DNA of 64,000 nt from an uncultured Bacteroidales bacterium (GTDB lineage Bacteria > Bacteroidota > Bacteroidia > Bacteroidales > WCHB1-69). The stretch covers positions 89,381-153,380 of the forward strand of contig CAJOFD010000005.1 of assembly GCA_905233585.1 (NCBI GenBank). Direction: 5' to 3'. The position numbers were made by a program, and so were the translations under genes. The notes beneath the pieces are model-generated. The model saw only the letters and a list, made by a program, of their open reading frames with translations. It searched no databases and was not told where the DNA came from. This document shows positions 48,010 to 57,342 of this stretch, piece after piece. Position 1 is the stretch's first letter, and each line of letters begins with the position of its first letter.

Positions 48010-48945
48010 ATGATGGATTTTATAATTAAAAATAAATACATATCTCTGATTTTACGTATTATAGTAGGTGCAACATTTATCACCTCTGCCCTATTGAAAT
48101 ATCTGTCAATAGATGCATTTGATTTATATATTTATGAACATCAACTATTTGACTACCAAATTACAGAAATACTAACAAGATTGCTTATTGCAATGGAGTT
48201 TATATTGGGGATTATACTTATTACCGGCATACATGTGCGTTTAGCCAAAATGGGAGTTTTGTTATGTCTAACTGGTTTTACCATTTATTTGATACTCATG
48301 CCCTATCTCTTTAATGTAGATATGCACAATTGTCATTGTTTTGGAGAAAAACTGCCCTTTACAAGAACTCAATCCATCATCAAAAACATCATTCTCATAC
48401 TTTTAACCATACCGATAAATACAACTATATCATTAAAAACAAAATATCAATTTCCTATTTTGGCAAGTGGGATAATTGTTATTTTGTTAATTAGTTTTTC
48501 TGTCAATCCCCCGAGTTTTATTTACAATAAAATTTATGGACAAAATGTTGAGATAGACGAAAATTTATATCAAATTGCCTTGGAAAATACGGGGCAAAAA
48601 ACTAATTTTGCTCAAAATAGACAAATAATATGTCTCTATTCCACTGCTTGTCAATATTGTCAAAAATCGGCGAAAAAGATAGATCTTGCTATTCAAAAAG
48701 AAAAGTTAAACAAAGACCAAATCAAAATTATTTTTTGGAGAACAGAGAACAATATTCCCATGAATAATTTTTTTAAAACCAATAAAATAAGCCCTTTGAC
48801 ATACACTACATTTACCGTAGATACATTTTTGAATATCACCCATGGACAAATGCCTGTTATCTTGTTTACAGAAAACGGCAAAATTCAACAAAGTTATCAA
48901 TACATTGCTATTGATGAAAAAAAATTAGCGGACTTTTTGAAATAA
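48010..48945 (+). CDS. DoxX/MauE-type membrane protein with thioredoxin-like C-terminus (BT_3928-like)
   Basis: The 311-residue protein has four membrane helices in the first ~165 residues (ISLILRIIVGATFITSALLK, LLIAMEFILGIILITGI and others), the DoxX/MauE core, with CHCFGEKL in a loop. A C-terminal thioredoxin-like domain follows, with a CPYC-like site in STACQYCQKSAKK near 215. It probably moves reducing equivalents across the inner membrane. Its arrangement matches a Bacteroidetes family often labelled BT_3928. The substrate is unknown. No promoter was seen in the 13 bases after the preceding terminator. Confidence 0.75.
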   Translation: MMDFIIKNKYISLILRIIVGATFITSALLKYLSIDAFDLYIYEHQLFDYQITEILTRLLIAMEFILGIILITGIHVRLAKMGVLLCLTGFTIYLILMPYLFNVDMHNCHCFGEKLPFTRTQSIIKNIILILLTIPINTTISLKTKYQFPILASGIIVILLISFSVNPPSFIYNKIYGQNVEIDENLYQIALENTGQKTNFAQNRQIICLYSTACQYCQKSAKKIDLAIQKEKLNKDQIKIIFWRTENNIPMNNFFKTNKISPLTYTTFTVDTFLNITHGQMPVILFTENGKIQQSYQYIAIDEKKLADFLK

Positions 48946-48955
48946 ATATTTAAAC

Positions 48956-48984
48956 AAAAAAGCAACAATTTAAGATTGTTGCTT
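48956..48984 (-). terminator. Terminator of tRNA-Leu(TAG)
   Basis: A 9-bp stem (48961-48969 with 48975-48983) directly after the tRNA on the minus strand, followed by six T residues. The A run on the plus strand lets it also serve the convergent DoxX-type gene. Confidence 0.8.
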
Positions 48985-48985
48985 G

Positions 48986-49067
48986 TGCGGATGAAGGGAC
49001 TCGAACCCCCACGCCTTTCGACATTAGATCCTAAGTCTAACGCGGCTACCAATTACGCCACATCCGC
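48986..49067 (-). tRNA. tRNA-Leu (anticodon TAG)
   Basis: 82 nt, type II with a long variable arm. Acceptor GCGGATG/CATCCGC, D arm GGCGTAATTGGTAGCC, anticodon arm TTAGA-CTTAGGA-TCTAA giving TAG, T loop TTCGAGT. CCA is not encoded. Confidence 0.94.
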
Positions 49068-49077
49068 ATAGGAGTTG

Positions 49078-49085
49078 CAAAGATA
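49078..49085 (-). promoter_or_regulatory. -7 box for tRNA-Leu(TAG)
   Basis: TATCTTTGC on the minus strand, 10 bases upstream of the tRNA 5' end. Confidence 0.65.
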
Positions 49086-49198
49086 ATATTTTTTTTTATA
49101 CGGATTGCAATAAAAACAAAAAACATTTCATAAAATTATCTATCTCACACAATTTCAATATTTTTCTTATTTTTAACAGATTAACTATTTAGATTGTA

Positions 49199-49225
49199 TT
49201 GATATCAATAAAAGTTGTATCTTTG
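49199..49225 (+). promoter_or_regulatory. Promoter of the ricT-gldH-pbp1A-dprA operon
   Basis: TATCTTTG at 49218-49225 with TTG at 49199-49201, spacer 16; 27 bases before the ATG. Confidence 0.55.
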
Positions 49226-49252
49226 TAAGTTAAATAAAATTCATATAACCAT

Positions 49253-50416
49253 ATGGAAAAAACCAATTTTTTGGAAGAAAATTCCGAATCAGAAGATTAT
49301 ATAGAACCCTCATCTTCACATAGTTATGAGGCAGATCATATATGTAGCAATGCTTTTTTAAATCGTGGATTGCACAATCCCCCCACTGAAGCAAACAATA
49401 TATGTAGTAATTTTTGTAGTCAATGTTGCAAACTATCTACTTACAATTGGATAGAAGACTTGCCAGACAACAACAATATCTTCCCTATTGCAGAAGTGCA
49501 ATTTAAAAATAGCCACAAAGAATTTATGCATTTACCTCAAGACGAGCATTTACATATAGGCGATATTGTTGTTACCGAATCTTCAACAGGTTACGACATT
49601 GGCATTGTATCTCTTATTGGCGATACGGTTAAATTGCAAATGAAAAACAAAAACGTAAAAGAAGTATCAAAAAAAATCTATCGTAGAGCCAAAACTTCCG
49701 ATATAGAGAAATGGATAAGCGTAGTAAACAAAGAAGAAGAAACCATGATGAAATCCCGCTATACGGCTTGGGACATTAATTTGGACATGAAAATAAATGA
49801 TGTTGAATTTCAAGGAGACGGTTCTAAGGCTATTTTTTATTATTCGTCCAATGAACGTGTTGATTTTAGAGAACTAATAAAAATATTAGCCGATAAGTTT
49901 CATATCAGAATAGAAATGAAACAAATAGGTGTACGTCAAGAAGCGGCACGTTTAGGCGGATTGGGTTCTTGTGGCAGAGAAATATGCTGTGCCTCTTGGC
50001 TCAACAATTTTCAATCAGTTGCAACAAGCACCGCTCGTACTCAACAATTGTCACTCAATCCACAAAAATTGGCCGGACAATGTGGAAAACTGAAATGTTG
50101 TATCAATTTTGAAAATGAAGCCTATCAAGAAGAATTAAAAAAATTCCCTAATATTCACACTGTTATACATACCGAAAAAGGAGATGCTACGTGCAATAAA
50201 ATTGATATTTTCAAAAATTTAATGTGGTATAGTTACAAAAATGACACCAACCACATGTTTTATGCAATCCCCGCCGACACTGTCAAACAACTGATTGAGA
50301 TGAATAACAAAAAACAAAAAATCAGCGGTTTGGAAGAATATGCTGAGATAAATCAAGGAAAAACAACTGAAGATACCAATTTCAATATTGACGATTTGAA
50401 AGACGTAAACAACTAA
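49253..50416 (+). CDS. ricT: PSP1-domain protein RicT
   Basis: The 387-residue protein has a PSP1 C-terminal domain. The family cysteines are in GLGSCGREICCASWLNNF and GQCGKLKCCINFE (about residues 242-283), which in RicT of the Ric complex bind iron-sulfur clusters. An N-terminal ~75-residue acidic extension carries three extra Cys-rich spots, including SNFCSQCCKLS. In Bacillus RicT acts with RicA and RicF in RNA maturation; in Bacteroidetes it sits beside gldH, as here. The actual role in this organism is unknown. Confidence 0.85.
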   Translation: MEKTNFLEENSESEDYIEPSSSHSYEADHICSNAFLNRGLHNPPTEANNICSNFCSQCCKLSTYNWIEDLPDNNNIFPIAEVQFKNSHKEFMHLPQDEHLHIGDIVVTESSTGYDIGIVSLIGDTVKLQMKNKNVKEVSKKIYRRAKTSDIEKWISVVNKEEETMMKSRYTAWDINLDMKINDVEFQGDGSKAIFYYSSNERVDFRELIKILADKFHIRIEMKQIGVRQEAARLGGLGSCGREICCASWLNNFQSVATSTARTQQLSLNPQKLAGQCGKLKCCINFENEAYQEELKKFPNIHTVIHTEKGDATCNKIDIFKNLMWYSYKNDTNHMFYAIPADTVKQLIEMNNKKQKISGLEEYAEINQGKTTEDTNFNIDDLKDVNN

Positions 50417-50418
50417 TT

Positions 50419-50925
50419 ATGAAATTATTAAAAACATTTTCATTTTTTTTTCTTATTGCATGTTTAAGTGTTGCATGTACACAAAAACAAAATTATATCT
50501 TTCAGCAAAACAAAGATATCAATGATATACAATGGAAATATACCGATAAAATAGCCTTTGATTTTGCTATTGAAGATACTACCAAAAATTATTTGTTGGG
50601 CATTTGTCTGCGATACACGAATAGTTTTCCTGATGCCAATTTATTTTTGTTTGTGAGAACTACTTTTCCCAATCAAATGCAATCCTGTGATACAATTTCT
50701 ATTGATTTGTTCTATCCGGACGGCAGTCCTACAGGCAAAGGAAAACGAATAAAAGAACTTAATATTGTTGCTGCCAATCTTGTATTTCCTCAACAAGGTA
50801 CATATACCATATCTTTACAACAAGGCAACAGATACGATACCTTATCCGGAGTAATTTCGGCCGGCATATTTATTTCTGAAGATACTAAAAACAACAACCA
50901 TGAAACAAACATCAAAAAAAAATAA
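50419..50925 (+). CDS. gldH: Gliding-motility lipoprotein GldH
   Basis: The 168-residue lipoprotein has a signal peptide with acylated Cys at residue 20 (LSVACTQ). The mature part contains the family segment LFLFVRTTFPN, 'DTISIDLFYPDGSPTGKGK' and a final 'ISAGIFISE'. GldH is needed for gliding in Flavobacterium, but in non-gliding Bacteroidales it persists next to ricT and pbp1A, which points to an envelope role. It starts 2 bases after ricT and its 3' end overlaps pbp1A by 26 bases. Confidence 0.85.
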   Translation: MKLLKTFSFFFLIACLSVACTQKQNYIFQQNKDINDIQWKYTDKIAFDFAIEDTTKNYLLGICLRYTNSFPDANLFLFVRTTFPNQMQSCDTISIDLFYPDGSPTGKGKRIKELNIVAANLVFPQQGTYTISLQQGNRYDTLSGVISAGIFISEDTKNNNHETNIKKK

Positions 50926-53149
50926 AAATAAAAGTTTAACAATCAAACGATTGTGGATTACTTTCGGCTGTTTTTGGGGATTTGTTTTTCTCTTTTTCGC
51001 CCTCATTTCTTTGGGGTGGTTAGGCTTTATGCCTTCTTTTGAAGAATTGGAAAATCCTAAAACAAACTTAGCAACCGAAATTATATCTGAAGATGGTTAT
51101 GTTTTAGGTAAATTTTATCAAGAAAATCGTTCCAATGTTCCATACGAGCAATTGTCCCCTAATTTGGTGCATGCGCTGATAGCCACGGAAGATGCCCGTT
51201 ATTATGAACATTCCGGCATTGATTTGAAAGCTTTATTCAGAGTTCTTATCATGCGAGGTAGTCGAGGTGGTGGCAGCACCATTACCCAACAATTGGCTAA
51301 AAATCTTTTCCCCAGAGAAAAAGACAGAAACATTTTTGAAATTTCATTTGCAAAATTCAAAGAATGGGTAGTTGCCGTAAAATTGGAAAAATCATACTCA
51401 AAAGATGAAATTTTAGCCATGTATCTCAATACGGTAGATTTTGGCAATATGTCTTCTGGTATAAAATCTGCAGCAAAAACATATTATGACAAAAAACCAC
51501 AAGACCTTACTATAGATGAAAGTGCCATGCTTATTGGTATGCTAAAGGCTCCAACGAAATATAATCCTAGACGCAATCCTGAAAATGCCCTCAATCGTAG
51601 AAATACTGTGCTAACCCAAATGAATAAATATGGGTATTTAACAGATGAACAATTAGACAGCATTAAGCAGATACCTATAAATATGGACCATTTCCAACTG
51701 CAAGACCATAGAGCAGGTTCTGCCACTTATTTCAGAGAATATATTCGTCAGGTATTGACAAAATGGGCAAATGAAAACCCCAAAAATAAAAACGAAAAAT
51801 GGGATATCTACAAAGATGGTTTAAAAATATACACAACCATTAATTACAAAATGCAAAAATATGCAGAAGAAGCAGTAAATGAATGGGTTTGTAAAGAATT
51901 GCAACCCAAATTTTTCCAACAATGTAAAAACAACAAAAATGCACCTTTTGTCAATATAGATGCAACTCGTACCGAAAATCTGTTGAATCGCGCAATGAAA
52001 AATACTGACAGATATAAAAAAATGAAAAAAGATGGATATTCCGAAAAAGAAATCCGCAAAAATTTTGAAACTCCTATACAAATGTGGGTACATGGCATCA
52101 ACGGCGAAATTGATACTATTATGTCTCCTTTGGATTCCATTAGATATATGAAATCATTCCTCAATTGTGGATTCATGGTAATGTCTCCCAATAATGGTCA
52201 TGTTGTGGCATACGTGGGTGGTATTAATTATCAATATTTTCAATATGACCATGTTACACAGGCACAAAGGCAAGTGGGTTCTACATTCAAACCCTTTGTG
52301 TACACTATAGCCATGCAAGAAGGCGAATATTACCCATGTTCTCTTGTTCCCAATTTGCCTGTAACCATAGAAACTCCAGGCAGTGCCCCGTGGACACCCA
52401 AAAATTCAAGTAAATACAAAGTGGGACAGATGATTACATTGAGTGAAGCCTTGGCTCAATCTTTAAATAATATTTCGGCCTATTTAATGAAAAGATACGG
52501 TCCATCTGCCGTTATTCACATGGTGAGAAAAATGGGTATGACAAGCGATATTCCCAATGTTCCATCTATTTGTTTAGGAGCCTGCGAATTAACATTATAT
52601 GAAATGGTGGGGGCTATTAACACATTTAACAACAAAGGAGTATATACCCAACCTATTTTCATCACCAAAATATGCAACAATAAAGGAAATGTATTAGCAA
52701 CTTTTTCAAGTACACAAGAAGAAGTAATGGACGAACTTTCCGCATACAAAACAGTAAGGTTAATGCAAGGTGTTGTCAATGCGGGTACTGCTGTTCGTTT
52801 GAATTACAGATACCAACTTAATATGCCTATGGCAGGCAAAACGGGAACAACCGATGACAACTCCGATGGGTGGTTTATGGGTTACACTCCCCTATTAACC
52901 GCTGGTGTTTGGGTCGGTTGCGAAGATAGAGATGCTCATTTTCGTTCCACTGCAGAAGGACAAGGGGCAAATTCTGCATTACCAGTTTGGGCTTTGTTTA
53001 TGAAAAAATGTTATGAAGACAAAGAACTTAACCTGCAAAAAATAGATTTTTCCAAACCTGAAAACATTAATTACGTTGATGATTTGTTCAATTGCAAGGA
53101 AATCAATGCCGGAGTCAATACCAATTCTCAACAATATAACTTTGAATAA
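50900..53149 (+). CDS. Class A penicillin-binding protein 1A
   Basis: The 749-residue inner-membrane enzyme polymerises and cross-links peptidoglycan. One N-terminal membrane helix (about 20-43) is followed by the glycosyltransferase domain with catalytic Glu in ATEDARYYEHSGID near 95 and GGGSTITQQLAKNLF near 125. The transpeptidase domain has SxxK in GSTFKPFVYT near 465, SxN in SLNNISAY near 525 and KTGTTDDNSDGWF near 645. All active-site motifs are present. It is cotranscribed with ricT-gldH and with dprA 3 bases downstream. Confidence 0.95.
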   Translation: MKQTSKKNKNKSLTIKRLWITFGCFWGFVFLFFALISLGWLGFMPSFEELENPKTNLATEIISEDGYVLGKFYQENRSNVPYEQLSPNLVHALIATEDARYYEHSGIDLKALFRVLIMRGSRGGGSTITQQLAKNLFPREKDRNIFEISFAKFKEWVVAVKLEKSYSKDEILAMYLNTVDFGNMSSGIKSAAKTYYDKKPQDLTIDESAMLIGMLKAPTKYNPRRNPENALNRRNTVLTQMNKYGYLTDEQLDSIKQIPINMDHFQLQDHRAGSATYFREYIRQVLTKWANENPKNKNEKWDIYKDGLKIYTTINYKMQKYAEEAVNEWVCKELQPKFFQQCKNNKNAPFVNIDATRTENLLNRAMKNTDRYKKMKKDGYSEKEIRKNFETPIQMWVHGINGEIDTIMSPLDSIRYMKSFLNCGFMVMSPNNGHVVAYVGGINYQYFQYDHVTQAQRQVGSTFKPFVYTIAMQEGEYYPCSLVPNLPVTIETPGSAPWTPKNSSKYKVGQMITLSEALAQSLNNISAYLMKRYGPSAVIHMVRKMGMTSDIPNVPSICLGACELTLYEMVGAINTFNNKGVYTQPIFITKICNNKGNVLATFSSTQEEVMDELSAYKTVRLMQGVVNAGTAVRLNYRYQLNMPMAGKTGTTDDNSDGWFMGYTPLLTAGVWVGCEDRDAHFRSTAEGQGANSALPVWALFMKKCYEDKELNLQKIDFSKPENINYVDDLFNCKEINAGVNTNSQQYNFE

Positions 53150-53152
53150 AAG

Positions 53153-54286
53153 ATGGATAGACAACAGGAAATTCTTTATACCCTAACCTTAAGTCTTATT
53201 CCTCAGGTTGGAAATGTTACTTTTGAGCAATTGGTCAATTTATTCAAATCCCCTAAAAATGTATTGGATGCCACTAAAGGTGATTTTAAAGCACATAAAT
53301 GCAATACACTGATAATCAACAATATTTTAAATAACAAAGACCAAGCATTGGCTACTGCAGAAAAAGAACTCAACTTTATTGAAAAAAACAATATTCAGGC
53401 TATTTTAAAAACAGACTCCGATTACCCTTATCGGTTACAACAATGCCACGGTGCTCCCAATATTTTGTTTGGACTTGGAAACTTCAATTCCAATCAAAAA
53501 CATAGTATAGCAATTGTCGGAACACGTCGTTGCACTGATTATGGAAAAAAAATGGTGGAAAAAATTGTTGGAGAATTGTCGGAAAGCATATCCAATTTGC
53601 AAATTATTAGCGGATTGGCAAGCGGAATTGACACCTATGCACATCAAGCCGCTGTTAACAATAACGTGGAAACTATCGGCATTTTAGGCAATGGACTTAA
53701 CAGAATATATCCTGCAGCCAACAAAAGATTAGCTCAACAAATGTTAGAAAATGGCGGACTTCTTACAGAATATTTCAGTACGATAGCAGATATAGATGCT
53801 ACAAATTTTGCTATGCGTAATCGTATCATTGCAGGCATGTCTGATTGTATTGTAGTAGCAGAAGCCCCTCAACGAAGCGGAGCACTCATTACAGCCAAAT
53901 ATGGACAGGCATATGACAGAACCATTTTTGCTCTACCCGGTAAAACTACAGACCTTACTTCGGAAGGATGTAACTATATTATTCGCGAAAACATTGCTTG
54001 CTTGGTGACAAATACAACCGACATTCTGAAAGAAATGAACTGGGATTTGTTTTCAAGTAAAACACAGATATCTACAAAAACACAAAAACCTGCAAAAATA
54101 ACAAGAAATTTAGACAGTATTGAACAACAGATAGTTACACAGCTACAAAATAAAGGACAACTGAATATTGATGAACTTTGTTTGGAAACAAATATAAATA
54201 TTTCAGTTTTAACAAAAACATTATTATCATTAGAATTTGATGATATTTTGGAATGTTTACCAGGAAAACGTTATCAATTAAAATAA
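53153..54286 (+). CDS. dprA: DNA-processing protein DprA
   Basis: The 377-residue protein has an N-terminal SAM-like domain, the Rossmann-type DprA core (AIVGTRRCTDYGKKMV, SGLASGIDTYAHQAA, NRIIAGMSDCIVVAEAP, GALITAKYG, ALPGKTTDLTSEGCNYII) and a C-terminal winged-helix domain (about 315-377). DprA loads RecA on incoming single-stranded DNA during natural transformation. It is conserved in many bacteria not known to be competent, so competence is not implied. It is 3 bases after pbp1A. Confidence 0.94.
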   Translation: MDRQQEILYTLTLSLIPQVGNVTFEQLVNLFKSPKNVLDATKGDFKAHKCNTLIINNILNNKDQALATAEKELNFIEKNNIQAILKTDSDYPYRLQQCHGAPNILFGLGNFNSNQKHSIAIVGTRRCTDYGKKMVEKIVGELSESISNLQIISGLASGIDTYAHQAAVNNNVETIGILGNGLNRIYPAANKRLAQQMLENGGLLTEYFSTIADIDATNFAMRNRIIAGMSDCIVVAEAPQRSGALITAKYGQAYDRTIFALPGKTTDLTSEGCNYIIRENIACLVTNTTDILKEMNWDLFSSKTQISTKTQKPAKITRNLDSIEQQIVTQLQNKGQLNIDELCLETNINISVLTKTLLSLEFDDILECLPGKRYQLK

Positions 54287-54298
54287 AATATACAATTA

Positions 54299-54754
54299 AT
54301 GAAACAATCAACAATACAAAAACTTAAATTTTACTTACTAAAAATATTTATTAGTACATTTGCCATTATTTTTGCGGCTTGGATATGTCAAAAAGGCATA
54401 CATATAGCAGAGCCACGACTACTTACCGGACTTATTGTTGCTTTGGTACTATTGCTTGTCAATATGTTTCTTCGACCGATTATGATTATGTTCACCATAC
54501 CTTTTACCATTGGCACTTTTGGCTTGTTTATTTTGATTATCAATGCTATAACAATAGAAATAGTAGCTTTTTTAGTTGATAAATTTACCATAGACAGCTT
54601 TGGTTGGGCTTTGATATTCAGTTTGTTAGTTTCTTTAGCAACAACAATTATTGAAAGTGTCGGCAAAACTAAAATTATTAGAATTAATTCTGAACAAACA
54701 GAAGATAATTCCAACAATAATGATACTGATTTTTCCGATTACGAAGAAGTATAA
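54299..54754 (+). CDS. Phage holin family (PF04020-type) membrane protein
   Basis: The 151-residue protein has four hydrophobic segments: 13-30, 40-65 (LLTGLIVALVLLLVNMFLRP), 65-85 (TIPFTIGTFGLFILIINAI) and 97-117. The sequence LVNMFLRPIMIMFTIPFTIG is the family hallmark. The name is historical; there are no phage genes around it and the members are ordinary chromosomal membrane proteins of unknown function. An acidic tail follows. It is 12 bases after dprA. Confidence 0.8.
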   Translation: MKQSTIQKLKFYLLKIFISTFAIIFAAWICQKGIHIAEPRLLTGLIVALVLLLVNMFLRPIMIMFTIPFTIGTFGLFILIINAITIEIVAFLVDKFTIDSFGWALIFSLLVSLATTIIESVGKTKIIRINSEQTEDNSNNNDTDFSDYEEV

Positions 54755-54828
54755 AAACATTTCAAGAAATTAACTTTTTATTGTTATCATTTTCATCTAC
54801 TTTCCTAAAAAGGTAAGTATTTTTCTGG

Positions 54829-54836
54829 TATTTTTG
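54829..54836 (+). promoter_or_regulatory. -7 box for ddl
   Basis: TATTTTTGC, 16 bases before the ddl ATG. Confidence 0.5.
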
Positions 54837-54852
54837 CAGAAAAATCATTACC

Positions 54853-55830
54853 ATGAAAAAGAAAATCGCTGTTGTAACAGGAGGAAATTCAGGAGAATAC
54901 GAAATCTCTATTAAAAGTGGAAAAAATATTGCAGCCCATATAAATAAAAATCGCTATGACGTTTATCTTATTTATATTCAAGGCACTAAATGGTTTTACA
55001 CACATCAAAACACCAATATAGACATTGATAAAAATGATTTTTCACTTACCTTGCCAAATGGGAAAATCATTTTTGATTGTGTATTTATCGCCATACATGG
55101 CAATCCTGGCGAAAATGGAAAATTGCAAGGTTATTTTGAAATGTTAAATATCCCCTATACGGGTTGTGATGTTTTGGTTTCGGCTCTCACTTTTAATAAA
55201 AACTATTGCAATAGAGTGTTAAATACCTATGACATTTGCACAGCTCCATCGGTTCATTTATTTAAGAATTCAAAAATTGATTGTGAAAATATAATTCAAC
55301 AATTAGGCTTACCTTGTTTTGTAAAACCCTGCAATTCAGGTTCAAGTGTAGGCATGTCTAAGGTAAACACACCAGAAGAACTATTGCCCGCAATAAACAC
55401 TGCTTTTGAATGGGATAATCAAATTTTGATAGAAAAATTCATCAAAGGCAGGGAAATAACCTGTGGAGTGATGAGCCTTAAGAATGAGATTAAAATTCTT
55501 GCGATTACTGAAATTGTTAGTAAAAAAGAATATTTTGATTTTGAAGCAAAATATAATCCTGCCTTGGCAGACGAACTCACACCGGCAGATATAACTCCTG
55601 AAATACAAGCACTCTGTGAGGAAAAATCAAAAAAAATATATAAAGTGCTAGGTTGTAAGGGAATTGTTAGAATTGACTACATCTTCAATCAAGATGATAT
55701 GTATTTTATTGAAGTCAATACAATACCAGGACAAACAAACGAAAGTATTGTTCCTAAACAACTTGCTATTAAGAACATCAACTTTTCTAACCTTTGTAGC
55801 GATTTTATTGAAGAGGCAATGGCAAAATGA
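54853..55830 (+). CDS. ddl: D-alanine-D-alanine ligase
   Basis: The 325-residue ATP-grasp enzyme makes the D-Ala-D-Ala dipeptide that the MurF half of the 28136-30607 protein uses. Conserved parts are VTGGNSGEYEISIKSG at the N-terminus, the AIHGNPGENGKLQGYFE loop, PYTGCDVL, PCFVKPCNSGSSVGMSKV (ATP-binding) and the metal-binding EVNTIPGQTNESI. Length is normal. It is a single-gene unit with its own promoter, convergent with the O-antigen ligase-like gene. Confidence 0.94.
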   Translation: MKKKIAVVTGGNSGEYEISIKSGKNIAAHINKNRYDVYLIYIQGTKWFYTHQNTNIDIDKNDFSLTLPNGKIIFDCVFIAIHGNPGENGKLQGYFEMLNIPYTGCDVLVSALTFNKNYCNRVLNTYDICTAPSVHLFKNSKIDCENIIQQLGLPCFVKPCNSGSSVGMSKVNTPEELLPAINTAFEWDNQILIEKFIKGREITCGVMSLKNEIKILAITEIVSKKEYFDFEAKYNPALADELTPADITPEIQALCEEKSKKIYKVLGCKGIVRIDYIFNQDDMYFIEVNTIPGQTNESIVPKQLAIKNINFSNLCSDFIEEAMAK

Positions 55831-55842
55831 AGTTAAATTTAA

Positions 55843-57327
55843 TTATTCAACTTCTTCCCTATTCCTATTCATTTGTATTTTTTGTCTGACATTGCAAGCA
55901 ACAATAATGGCCATTGCTCCAAAAACAGGTATGGCTAATTTATCTGTATCTAAAAAATTGTTTAAAATACCATGTATAAAATAAGATGTCAAAGCCAAAA
56001 CTGCCATGGTAGCATAATATTTTATGGCATTAACATCTGTTACCCAAATTGTTTTTATTCCTATAATAATTACCCCAAACACTAACACAATAATTATCAG
56101 CATACCAAACAATCCCGACTCGGACAAGGCTCCCAAGTATTCACTATGAGCATTTCCTCCATCTCCGGCATTGGTTGTAATAACGGTTTTTAAATTTGCA
56201 TTTTGATAAGGAGCATACTGAAACTGAAAAGTACCGGGACCAAAACCCAAAAACGGTTTTTCTTTAAACATATCTATCGCCGAAGACCAACGATTCAATC
56301 GCTCTACATTGGAAGCATCTGTAGAAATATTTGTAATTGACTGAATTTGTGCCGTTAAATCACCTGCTTCTGCATCTGTACTATTTTTATGCAACTGATG
56401 AATAAGCATATCCTGAAAAGCAAAAAAGACACCACCAAAGACAATCAATGCCAACAATAAGTATTTAAATTTTATTCTCAAACAAATAAAGATATACAAC
56501 CCCAATGAACAAGCCACGCTTAACCATGCCGCACGGGAAAACGATAAATATAGTCCTAAAATTATGGGTACCAATAATATAACAGATAATCTTTTTTTCC
56601 ATATTGGCAAAGATTTTACAAATGGCAACAATGCCAATACGGGTACAAAAAACGCCAATACAGCACCGTATGCCGTATGGTCGTTATAATAAGGACTCAT
56701 CACCCAATAGGCCACTTTTCTAACATCGGCCAACATAATATGTTTATAAGTTGTTATGCAAACTACGACAGCCAAACTTGTTGCATAACACAAGAAAAAA
56801 GTTGAGGCTTTGTGCAAATCTTTATGCAACAAGGCTGAAAAGAAAAAATAAGCAGGAACAATAAAACAAAGTTTAGCTATCAAAAATTTAAAAGAAACCA
56901 ATGGCATTGTTGATGTAATGGAAGTTATCAATAACCAAAAAATATACAAATAAAAAACAAGACTTATTTTATGTTGTGCCAAAATTTTAGGATACCAATC
57001 CTGCATAATAACGATCAACAAAAACAGCAACATAATACCCGCCAACATGGGTTCACTAGGTATAGAAAAACTTACCGTTGTTGTGGGAATAAATTCCCGT
57101 AACTCTCTTGAAAACGGTATCAGAAAACATGTCAGATAAAACATTTTTTCTGTATAAAATATGAGCAAATATATGACAGGTATGATTAGAATAGCCCACA
57201 ATGTATATATAATATACTCTGAATGAATAAAATAAGCACAACAACATAGGCTCAACAATAGGATTAGACCTACAGTAAACCAATACTTATTATTATTGAT
57301 ATAATTTTTGAGTTTTGACAAAATCAA
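55843..57327 (-). CDS. O-antigen ligase-like membrane protein
   Basis: The 494-residue polytopic protein has about 11-12 membrane helices and a large periplasmic loop near 310-405 carrying the family motif KPFLGFGPGTFQFQY, with a further conserved NAHSEYLGALSESGLFG. Such proteins (O-antigen ligase/polymerase family) join or polymerise surface polysaccharide, or attach glycans to protein. The start is a TTG at 57327, as no ATG is found near the first helix. It is 15 bases downstream of the Wzz-like gene, and the two form a surface-polysaccharide pair without glycosyltransferases nearby. Confidence 0.78.
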   Translation of the reverse strand: MILSKLKNYINNNKYWFTVGLILLLSLCCCAYFIHSEYIIYTLWAILIIPVIYLLIFYTEKMFYLTCFLIPFSRELREFIPTTTVSFSIPSEPMLAGIMLLFLLIVIMQDWYPKILAQHKISLVFYLYIFWLLITSITSTMPLVSFKFLIAKLCFIVPAYFFFSALLHKDLHKASTFFLCYATSLAVVVCITTYKHIMLADVRKVAYWVMSPYYNDHTAYGAVLAFFVPVLALLPFVKSLPIWKKRLSVILLVPIILGLYLSFSRAAWLSVACSLGLYIFICLRIKFKYLLLALIVFGGVFFAFQDMLIHQLHKNSTDAEAGDLTAQIQSITNISTDASNVERLNRWSSAIDMFKEKPFLGFGPGTFQFQYAPYQNANLKTVITTNAGDGGNAHSEYLGALSESGLFGMLIIIVLVFGVIIIGIKTIWVTDVNAIKYYATMAVLALTSYFIHGILNNFLDTDKLAIPVFGAMAIIVACNVRQKIQMNRNREEVE

Positions 57328-57342
57328 TGTCTTTTTAATAAT

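Noticed and set aside
54299..54754. Prophage because of a 'holin' family protein
   Set aside because: No other phage genes nearby; this family is an ordinary chromosomal membrane protein group despite its name.
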